DNA of 10,531 bases from an uncultured Clostridia bacterium. Its GTDB lineage: Bacteria; Bacillota; Clostridia; Christensenellales; Borkfalkiaceae. Below the pieces are notes generated by a model. The model did not search any database and was not told the origin of the DNA. It worked only from the letters and a program-made list of their open reading frames with translations. The position numbers and the translations under genes are program-made. Positions 1 through 4,382 of this stretch are shown one piece after another (position 1 is the stretch's first letter; each line of letters starts with the position of its first letter). The stretch is taken from the NCBI GenBank assembly GCA_947589585.1, contig CANQCA010000048.1:1-10531 (forward strand), written 5' to 3'.

Positions 1-170
1 TTGAGGACAGAAGGCTGCAGCGGCCGATGAGGCTTAGAGATGCACAGGACGAACCCCTCGCAAAGTTTTGTTTTGCGGAGTATGGACTTCGTTTTAGGGG
101 ATTCTCTCGACCCCATTGGGGTCTCGGAATGACACGTTTATCCGATGAGCAAAACAAAATTTGCGAAACC
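1..170. repeat. Dispersed intergenic repeat, copy 1 (cut by window edge)
   Basis: This is one of two copies in the window; the other is at 4153-4382. Bases 1-62 align without gaps to 4153-4214, with 51 of 62 identical by my count. Two arms, 59-74 and 151-165, are reverse complements over 15 pairs with G65 bulged, and enclose a 76-base loop. A smaller hairpin lies inside (GACCCC-ATT-GGGGTC near 100-114). Read on the minus strand, the element starts with GGTTTCGCAAA directly after the rpsP stop codon, as copy 2 does after smc, so it forms the rpsP 3' untranslated region or intercistronic DNA. Differences between copies are not biased to third codon positions in the frame that is open in both, so it is unlikely to code for protein. 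The left end lies outside the window. Confidence 0.75.
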
Positions 171-171
171 A

Positions 172-465
172 TTATTTCTTCTTTTTCTTGCCCTTGGTCT
201 TGGAAGGAGAGAGCTTTTCGCTCTTTTCGAGCGCGCCCGTCTTCACGAGAAGATTCTTCACGGTCTCGGTGGGCTGTACGCCCTTTGCGAGCCAATCCTT
301 CGCCTTCTCCACGTCCACTTCGAGCGTGACGGGATTGGACTTGGGATCGTAGAAGCCGATCTTCTCGATGTACTCGCCCGTGGCGGCCTTGCGCGCGTCC
401 ACAACGACGATGCGGTAGACGGGGGACTTCTTGTCGCCCATTCTCACCAATCTCATTTTGACCAT
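172..465 (-). CDS. rpsP: 30S ribosomal protein S16
   Basis: A 97-residue protein that binds 16S rRNA and helps assemble the body of the small ribosomal subunit. The N-terminus MVKMRLVRMGDKKSPVYRIV, followed by VVDARKAATGEYIEKIGFYDP, matches the S16 family closely. The family is usually 80-90 residues; the excess here is a lysine-rich tail ending KGKKKKK. The ATG at 465 has the Shine-Dalgarno GGAGGT at 473-478, seven bases upstream, which settles the start. In Bacillota rpsP commonly follows ffh, as here, but 258 bp of repeats intervene. I see no convincing sigma-A promoter in that gap, so it may be read from the ylxM-ffh promoter or from a weak local one. The usual downstream genes (khpA, rimM, trmD) would lie beyond the left edge. 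Confidence 0.97.
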   Translation of the reverse strand: MVKMRLVRMGDKKSPVYRIVVVDARKAATGEYIEKIGFYDPKSNPVTLEVDVEKAKDWLAKGVQPTETVKNLLVKTGALEKSEKLSPSKTKGKKKKK

Positions 466-514
466 AGTTGTTACCTCCGTATATTGTTACGATTTTATTT
501 TTGTTGAAGTATTA

Positions 515-569
515 CACCCCTTCTGTCACGGCAAAGCCATGCCACCCACCCCTCAAGGGGTGGGCAAGG
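515..569. repeat. GC-rich hairpin repeat unit D
   Basis: This contains the hairpin CCCACCCC-TCAA-GGGGTGGG (545-564), next to a GTCACGGC...GCCATGCC segment. Its reverse complement follows the same order of blocks as the units at 3882-3940 and 4019-4072: GCC, C-rich arm, G-rich arm, then a GTCAC/GTGAC-type segment. I therefore treat it as a diverged member of the same family, in the opposite orientation. No T-tract follows on either strand, so it is not a classical terminator. Confidence 0.5.
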
Positions 570-573
570 AGCT

Positions 574-735
574 CATTCCCCCGACACGGGTACGGTTAAA
601 TCGCGGAGAGGCAAGAAAGACAAGGAGATGGAGCATTTCCGCAGGGAGCGTACTTTTGCGTACGTGACCAAGGAAAGCGCACCTTCGACGATGTATTTCG
701 ACGCCTATACGCGATTCGCTTATTTAGAACGGTAA
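574..735. repeat. Nested inverted-repeat element overlapping the ffh 3' end
   Basis: Concentric pairing segments are visible: AATCGCG (599-605) with CGCGATT (710-716), AGGC (609-612) with GCCT (703-706), a TTTCC/GGAAA pair near 636-680, and the central hairpin CGTAC-TTTTGC-GTACG (649-664). The order is symmetrical, as in a mobile hairpin element or a structured RNA. On the plus strand it carries a 35-codon frame from ATG 628 to TAA 733. A purine-rich AAGGAG touches that ATG with no spacer, a poor arrangement for initiation. The right end overlaps the last codons of ffh (stop at 724-726). The block around 576-593 (CCCCCG..ACGGGTAC) resembles 2905-2922, suggesting shared repeat content. Confidence 0.45.
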
Positions 736-2040
736 CCGGCGGCCTTTGCCGCCGCGCATCTGCTTCATCATCAGCTTCGTCTGCTCGAACTGCTTCAAGA
801 GCTGGTTGATATCCTGCACCGTCGTGCCCGAGCCCAAGGCGATCCTGCGTTTTCTCGAAGAGTTGATGATCTGCGGATTATCCCGCTCCTTCGGGGTCAT
901 CGAGAGGATGATCGCACGGATGCGTTCCATCTTCTTTTCGTCGAGGTCGCTCTCGTTGATCTTGAGTTTTCCCGCACCGGGGAGCATGGCAAGCAGAGCG
1001 CTCGCGCCGCCCATCTTTTTGAGCGCTTCGAACTGCGAAAGATAGTCGGTGAGCGTGAAGGAATTCTCGCGCATCTTCTTCTCAAGCGCCTTTGCCTCCT
1101 GTTCGGTGACGGCCTCCTGTGCCTTCTCGATGAGAGATAAAACATCCCCCATACCCAGAATGCGGCTCGCCATACGGTCGGGATAGAAGGGTTCGAGATC
1201 GGTGATCTTCTCCCCCACGCCGATGAACTTGATGGGTTTGCCCGTGACCGCCTTGATGGAAAGGCACGCGCCGCCGCGGGTATCGCCGTCGAGCTTGGTG
1301 AGGATGACGCCCGTGATACTGAGCCTTTGGTTGAAGGTCTCGGCGACATTGACGGCGTCCTGCCCCGTCATGGCATCGACGGTGAGAAGGATCTCGGTGA
1401 CCTCGACCTCTTTTTGGATGTTTTCGAGCTCCTCCATGAGCCTTTCGTCGATGTGGAGGCGGCCCGCCGTATCGATGACGACGGTGTCGAAACCCATCTT
1501 CCGCGCATAGTCGACGGCTTCCTTCGCCGTCTTTACGGGGTTCTGGGTGCCGCGTTCAAAGACCTCCGCACCCGCTTTCGCGCCGACGATCTTGAGTTGG
1601 TCGATGGCCGCGGGACGGTAGATATCCCCCGCGACGAGGAGCGGCCTTTTCCCCTGTTTTTTGAGCTGGACGGCGAGCTTGGCGCACATCGTCGTCTTGC
1701 CCGCGCCCTGAAGCCCGCACATCATGATGACGGTGGGAAGTTTTGAGGCAACCTCGAGCTTGGCATTGCCGGGGCCCATGAGCGCGATGAGCTCGTCGTT
1801 GACGATCTTGATGACCTGCTGGGCGGGGTTGAGGCTCGTTAAAACTTCCTGCCCCACCGCCTTTTCGCTCACTTCGGCAATAAAGTTTTTGGCAACCTTA
1901 AGGTTGACGTCCGCTTCCAGAAGCGCAATACGCACCTCGCGCATCGCCTGACGGATCTCGAGCTCGGTGAGCTTGCCGCGCTTCGTCAGTTTGGAAAAGA
2001 TATGGTTGAGCCGCTCCGAGAGCGAAGAAAAAAGCGCCAT
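724..2040 (-). CDS. ffh: Signal recognition particle GTPase Ffh (SRP54)
   Basis: A 438-residue protein subunit of the signal recognition particle. It binds SRP RNA and the signal sequences of nascent membrane and secreted proteins, then docks with FtsY at the membrane. Domain order is canonical: N-domain helices (about 1-90), then the G domain with the P-loop GLQGAGKTT (109-117), DTAGR (190-194) and TKLDG (248-252). The methionine-rich M domain (about 297-438) holds the SRP RNA-binding motif SRKRRIALGSG (395-405) and the tail MMKQMRGGKG. Length is close to Bacillus Ffh. The start codon follows the ylxM stop with no gap, and its Shine-Dalgarno AGGAGG lies inside the ylxM 3' end, implying translational coupling. 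FtsY, its partner, is encoded two genes upstream. Confidence 0.98.
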   Translation of the reverse strand: MALFSSLSERLNHIFSKLTKRGKLTELEIRQAMREVRIALLEADVNLKVAKNFIAEVSEKAVGQEVLTSLNPAQQVIKIVNDELIALMGPGNAKLEVASKLPTVIMMCGLQGAGKTTMCAKLAVQLKKQGKRPLLVAGDIYRPAAIDQLKIVGAKAGAEVFERGTQNPVKTAKEAVDYARKMGFDTVVIDTAGRLHIDERLMEELENIQKEVEVTEILLTVDAMTGQDAVNVAETFNQRLSITGVILTKLDGDTRGGACLSIKAVTGKPIKFIGVGEKITDLEPFYPDRMASRILGMGDVLSLIEKAQEAVTEQEAKALEKKMRENSFTLTDYLSQFEALKKMGGASALLAMLPGAGKLKINESDLDEKKMERIRAIILSMTPKERDNPQIINSSRKRRIALGSGTTVQDINQLLKQFEQTKLMMKQMRGGKGRRLPF

Positions 2041-2337
2041 TTATTCCTCCTCACCGCCCGAGGCGATGATCTCGGCGAGTTCCCCTTCGAGTTCGGGGTG
2101 CTTCGCCGTGAGCTTTGCCATGATTTTTGAAAATCCGATCTTCTCCTCGTAGCTCATAAGCTGTGTACGGGATTTTTTCAGACATTCGGAGACAGCTTGC
2201 TTTGAAATGCCCTTCTCCTCGGCGATCTCGGAGAGAGTGAGATCGAAAAGGAAATAGAGCTTGCACACCTCGCGTTGGCTTTCTGTGAGAAGCGCTCCAT
2301 AGAGATCGAAAAGTTGTACGTCCTCAAAGTCTTTCAT
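2041..2337 (-). CDS. ylxM: YlxM/p13-like SRP-associated helix-turn-helix protein
   Basis: A 98-residue member of the YlxM/p13 family (UPF0122), almost always encoded just upstream of ffh in Bacillota. In streptococci the homologue is reported to modulate SRP and FtsY GTPase activity. The sequence LFDLYGALLTESQREVCKLY, followed by TLSEIAEEKGISKQAVSECL (34-53), is a sigma-factor-like helix-turn-helix and the family hallmark. The acidic C-terminus (GGEEE) is encoded by the stretch that supplies the ffh ribosome binding site. The ATG at 2337 is supported by alignment to the family N-terminus, but no clear Shine-Dalgarno precedes it (ACGGTAAGCC), and the short leader is mostly a hairpin. It has its own near-consensus promoter at 2372-2400. 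The DNA-binding fold leaves open whether it binds the palindromes next to that promoter. Confidence 0.93.
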   Translation of the reverse strand: MKDFEDVQLFDLYGALLTESQREVCKLYFLFDLTLSEIAEEKGISKQAVSECLKKSRTQLMSYEEKIGFSKIMAKLTAKHPELEGELAEIIASGGEEE

Positions 2338-2345
2338 GGCTTACC

Positions 2346-2365
2346 GTCAAGCATTTCCGCTTGAC
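2346..2365. promoter_or_regulatory. Leader palindrome of ylxM (possible operator, proximal)
   Basis: Minus-strand GTCAAGCGGAAATGCTTGAC has perfect 7-bp arms around a 6-base centre. It differs at one base from the core of the palindrome at 2396-2415. The predicted transcription start for ylxM (about 2365) falls at its edge, so the mRNA would begin with this stem-loop. It could be a second repressor half of an operator pair, a 5'-end stabilising hairpin, or a degenerate duplicate of the terminator stem. The sequence does not decide. Confidence 0.55.
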
Positions 2366-2371
2366 ACGTCC

Positions 2372-2400
2372 ATTGTAACAGATAAAAAAATATCCGTCAA
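2372..2400 (-). promoter_or_regulatory. Sigma-A promoter of ylxM-ffh
   Basis: -35 TTGACG (2395-2400), a 17-base spacer and -10 TACAAT (2372-2377): five of six matches to consensus in each box at optimal spacing. The -35 box lies within the right arm of the upstream gene's terminator stem, and its T-tract forms part of the spacer, so the two elements overlap. The predicted start near 2365 leaves a leader of about 28 bases before the ylxM ATG. Confidence 0.85.
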
Positions 2401-2420
2401 GCATTTTCGCTTGACGGATA
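2384..2420 (-). terminator. Intrinsic terminator of the small membrane protein gene
   Basis: A perfect 12-bp stem, TATCCGTCAAGC (2409-2420 on the minus strand) with GCTTGACGGATA (2391-2402), has a 6-base loop and is followed at once by seven T residues (2384-2390). It lies 15 bp past the stop codon of the 2435-2740 gene. On the plus strand a shorter T-tract (2425-2429) follows, but no plus-strand gene is present. The stem core is also the distal member of the palindrome pair around the ylxM promoter. Confidence 0.88.
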
Positions 2421-2434
2421 GAAATTTTTAAGGA

Positions 2435-2740
2435 CTAAAATTTGTATACTTCTTTGAATATTTCTACGATCTTATCGATGAACGGATTGAATCCCCACAA
2501 CGCCACGCCGATCGCAAACAGGATGCCGATGAGGATGAGTGCGATCAAAAGCCCGCAGAACCAGCCGCGCGCGTAGTTACGACGGTTGATCTTGGAACTG
2601 TTGCACGCAAATACGAGCGCACAGATGAACCCGACGATCGGGATCGAGAAAAGGATGCTGTACCCGAAATAGCTCCATGCTCCCATGGGGCGATATTTTT
2701 CGGGAAGAGCGCGGAGTTCGGCTTTTTCACGCTTGTTCAT
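2435..2740 (-). CDS. Small two-helix membrane protein of unknown function
   Basis: A 101-residue protein that I cannot assign to a named family. It has a charged N-terminus (MNKREKAELRALPEKYRPMG), a first hydrophobic segment at about 23-45 (YFGYSILFSIPIVGFICALV), a polar linker NSSKINRRNYARGW, a second hydrophobic segment at about 61-83, and a short amphipathic charged tail. The linker after helix 1 is the most basic region, so by the positive-inside rule both termini could be extracytoplasmic, but the N-terminus is charged too and topology is uncertain. The reading frame extends upstream to a TTG at 2752, but that codon lies inside the ribosome binding site; ATG 2740 with GGAGG five bases upstream is the better start. 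It sits between ftsY and ylxM-ffh with its own promoter and terminator, so it is transcribed independently. A role in membrane targeting is only a guess from position. Confidence 0.85.
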   Translation of the reverse strand: MNKREKAELRALPEKYRPMGAWSYFGYSILFSIPIVGFICALVFACNSSKINRRNYARGWFCGLLIALILIGILFAIGVALWGFNPFIDKIVEIFKEVYKF

Positions 2741-2769
2741 AATTTCCTCCAAGAAATATCGTTACACAC

Positions 2770-2798
2770 ATTGTACACAATTTCATTTCCCGTGTCAA
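2770..2798 (-). promoter_or_regulatory. Sigma-A promoter of the small membrane protein gene
   Basis: -35 TTGACA (2793-2798) matches consensus exactly. A 17-base spacer separates it from -10 TACAAT (2770-2775), which has five of six matches. The predicted start near 2763 leaves a leader of about 22 bases ending in the GGAGG ribosome binding site. An A/T-rich run (2807-2824) just upstream of the -35 could act as an UP element. By sequence this is one of the strongest promoters in the window. Confidence 0.87.
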
Positions 2799-2841
2799 TA
2801 GGTGCGAAAAAATTTTTTGTAAAATTCACGCTTTTATCCGA

Positions 2842-2922
2842 TGGCATTCTTGTCGCCCCTTTCAGGGAAGATGCCACCGTGAGGTGAGAAAGGGGTGAAC
2901 CCTTTCCCCCGTCGCGGGTACA
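2842..2922. repeat. Hairpin repeats between ftsY and the membrane protein gene
   Basis: There are two hairpins. The first pairs TGGCATTCTT (2842-2851) with AAGATGCCA (2868-2876), with one bulged base. The second is GAAAGGG-GTGAA-CCCTTTC (2888-2906). The tail CCCCCGTCGCGGGTAC (2907-2922) resembles CCCCCGACACGGGTAC near 578-593, so the element is probably related to the repeats between rpsP and ffh. No T-tract directly follows either stem on the minus strand, so termination of ftsY here is not assured. Confidence 0.5.
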
Positions 2923-2954
2923 GGGACAGCGAGATAAAGCTCACTCTCAGACTC

Positions 2955-3851
2955 TTAAATAAATCCTTCGACGAATTGCTCGGCGTCGAACAGCTCGAGA
3001 TCCTCGAGCTTTTCCCCCACGCCCGCGAAGACGACGGGGATATGCAGCTCGCCGCAGAGCGAGAACACGAACCCGCCCTTGGCGGTGCCGTCGAGCTTGG
3101 TGAGCACGATGCCGTCGAGGGAGACGGCGTCCTTGAACACCTTCGCCTGCGAATAGGCGTTCTGCCCCGTGGTGGCGTCGAGCACCAAGAATTTGTAGAA
3201 GTGTGCCTCGGGGAACTCCCTCTCCACGACGCGGTCCATCTTTTTGAGCTCGTTCATGAGGTTTTCCTTCACGTGAAGGCGCCCCGCCGTATCGATGAGC
3301 AGCACGTCCGTCCCCCGCGCCTTGGCGGAAGAGACGGCATCGTAGACGACTGCGGAAGGATCGCTCCCCTCTTCGTGCTTGACGATGCGCACCTTCGCCC
3401 GATCCGCCCAGACATTCAGCTGGTCGATGGCGGCAGCGCGGAAGGTATCCGCCGCCGCGATGACGACGGACTTTTTGTTTCGTACGAAATAATTGGCGAT
3501 CTTGCCGATCGTCGTCGTCTTGCCGACGCCGTTCACGCCCACGAACATCATCACACAGGGATACTTGATCGCGGGCATGGGTGCCTCGTTTAACGTGTCC
3601 TCGAGGATATCCTTCAAAAGATCGGTGACAAATTGCTCGTCTTTGATCTTGCCCCCGATCGCCTCCTCTTTGACCTCGCTGACGACTTCTTCCGCCGTTG
3701 CGACGCCGACGTCCGAGGAGATGAGGATCTCTTCGAGTTCTTCGTAGAAGGCGTCCCCGAGCTTGTTTTTGAGGAAGAGCTGCCGCATCTTCGTGGAGAC
3801 GTTTTCCTTCGTCTTCCTGAGCGCGTCTTTGATCTTACCGAAAAATCCCAT
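2955..3851 (-). CDS. ftsY: Signal recognition particle receptor FtsY
   Basis: A 298-residue SRP receptor GTPase. It receives ribosome-nascent chain complexes from Ffh at the membrane and hands them to the translocon through reciprocal GTP hydrolysis. The N domain (about 1-95) opens MGFFGKIKDALRKTKENVST, a short amphipathic lipid-contacting helix; the long acidic A domain of the enterobacterial protein is absent, as in most Bacillota. The G domain shows GVNGVGKTT (105-113), DTFRAAAIDQL (135-145), DTAGR (187-191), ATTGQNA (226-232), TKLDG (251-255) and GVGEKLEDL (277-285). The frame runs upstream into the repeat region, but ATG 3851 with AAGGAG four bases before it gives the expected start. It usually follows smc directly; here 530 bp of repeats separates them and I see no clear promoter for it. 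Confidence 0.97.
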   Translation of the reverse strand: MGFFGKIKDALRKTKENVSTKMRQLFLKNKLGDAFYEELEEILISSDVGVATAEEVVSEVKEEAIGGKIKDEQFVTDLLKDILEDTLNEAPMPAIKYPCVMMFVGVNGVGKTTTIGKIANYFVRNKKSVVIAAADTFRAAAIDQLNVWADRAKVRIVKHEEGSDPSAVVYDAVSSAKARGTDVLLIDTAGRLHVKENLMNELKKMDRVVEREFPEAHFYKFLVLDATTGQNAYSQAKVFKDAVSLDGIVLTKLDGTAKGGFVFSLCGELHIPVVFAGVGEKLEDLELFDAEQFVEGFI

Positions 3852-3881
3852 ATGGCTCCTTTTTTTGTGTAGGGTGTAATT

Positions 3882-4072
3882 AAGCCTTCCCCACTTCGGG
3901 GGTAAGGTGTCACGGCTGCCCTTGCCGTGACGGATGAGGGGCAATGAGGAATACCTTTTGAAAGCCAACCCTCATCAGTCACCTGCGGTGACAGCTTCCC
4001 CCTTTGAATGAGGGAAGCCCTACCCCTTTTTGAGGGGGGAGGGTGTCGCCCTCGGGCGACGGGTGGGGGAGC
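3882..4072. repeat. Array of three GC-rich hairpin units in alternating orientation
   Basis: Unit A (about 3882-3940) has CCTTCCCC/GGGGGTAAGG arms followed by GTCACGGC (3909-3916) paired with GCCGTGAC (3924-3931). Unit B (about 3969-4020) is the same order of blocks inverted: CCCTCATC, the hairpin GTCACC-TGC-GGTGAC (3978-3992), then GCTTCCC (3994-4000) with GGGAAGC (4012-4018). Unit C (about 4014-4072) is again in A orientation, with CCCC/GGGG arms and GTCGCC-CTCG-GGCGAC (4045-4060); it shares the GGAAGCCC junction with B. Stem sequences differ between units while pairing is kept (GTCACGGC, GTCACC, GTCGCC). They lie in the smc-ftsY gap and resemble palindromic intergenic repeats common in gut Clostridia. 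No coding sequence is evident. Confidence 0.7.
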
Positions 4073-4152
4073 AATTCCAATCACTTGCCTTAGGCGGAAT
4101 TTCATTCCGCCGTGGGCGCCCCAATTTGGCGAGCCCTGTCGCCTTATTGTCT
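4073..4152. repeat. Hairpin-bearing spacer between repeat array and dispersed repeat
   Basis: The clear structure here is the perfect hairpin GGCGGAAT-TTC-ATTCCGCC (4093-4111). The remainder (GGGCGCCCCAATTTGGCGAG) is weakly self-complementary. A minus-strand frame of 80 codons crosses this segment, but it runs through repeats on both sides and has no ribosome binding site that I can support, so I do not call a gene. Confidence 0.5.
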
Positions 4153-4382
4153 TTGAGGACAGAAAGGTACAGCGGCCGATACGGCTGAGGGATGTACAAG
4201 CCTAACCCCTCGCAAATTTCTTTGCCCTTATTTTCGGAGTTCCGCGCGGGATTCTTCGACAAGCTACTTCGCCATGCGGGCTCGTGCCGCGCTTAGTCTA
4301 CAAAATGAAGCCGCGCGCGGGGCAGAATGACGCCTACGGCGTCCGCGCGGACGGGTTCTGATAAAAAGAAATTTGCGAAACC
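4153..4382. repeat. Dispersed intergenic repeat, copy 2
   Basis: This is the second copy of the element at 1-170. The block 4153-4214 matches 1-62. Arms CGCAAATTTCTTT (4211-4223) and AAAGAAATTTGCG (4365-4377) pair perfectly over 13 bp around a 141-base loop. The loop holds GGATTCTTCGAC (4249-4260) and CAGAATGAC (4323-4331), a pair found in many intergenic repeats, plus the 14-bp perfect palindrome CGTCCGCGCGGACG (4340-4353). On the minus strand the element begins GGTTTCGCAAA, its first G being the last base of the smc stop codon TAG. Arm sequences differ from copy 1, yet both copies keep their own pairing. Confidence 0.75.

Noticed and set aside
466..510. A possible promoter for rpsP (TAAAAT or CAATAT as -10)
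   Set aside because: No -35 with reasonable matches sits at 16-18 bases from either candidate, so no promoter is called.
628..735. A plus-strand frame of 35 codons preceded by AAGGAG
   Set aside because: It is not called as a gene: the purine-rich site touches the ATG with no spacer, the frame lies within a nested inverted repeat and it overlaps the ffh end. It is kept as a finding.
2741..2752. TTG start at 2752 for the small membrane protein
   Set aside because: TTGGAGGAAATT is the ribosome binding site itself; the ATG at 2740 is correctly spaced from it.
2895..3593. A plus-strand open frame of 232 codons antisense to ftsY
   Set aside because: It lies over the conserved G domain of ftsY and starts inside repeat DNA, so it is a composition artefact.
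3852..3968. N-terminal extension of ftsY to an ATG at 3968
   Set aside because: The extra residues come from translating a hairpin repeat, and the ATG at 3851 has a good ribosome binding site and gives the family-typical N-terminus.
4020..4262. A minus-strand frame of 80 codons in the smc-ftsY gap, partly open in the related copy at 1-62
   Set aside because: Between the two copies the changes fall mainly at first and second codon positions and alter the protein, which argues against coding. The frame runs through hairpin repeats and lacks a ribosome binding site.
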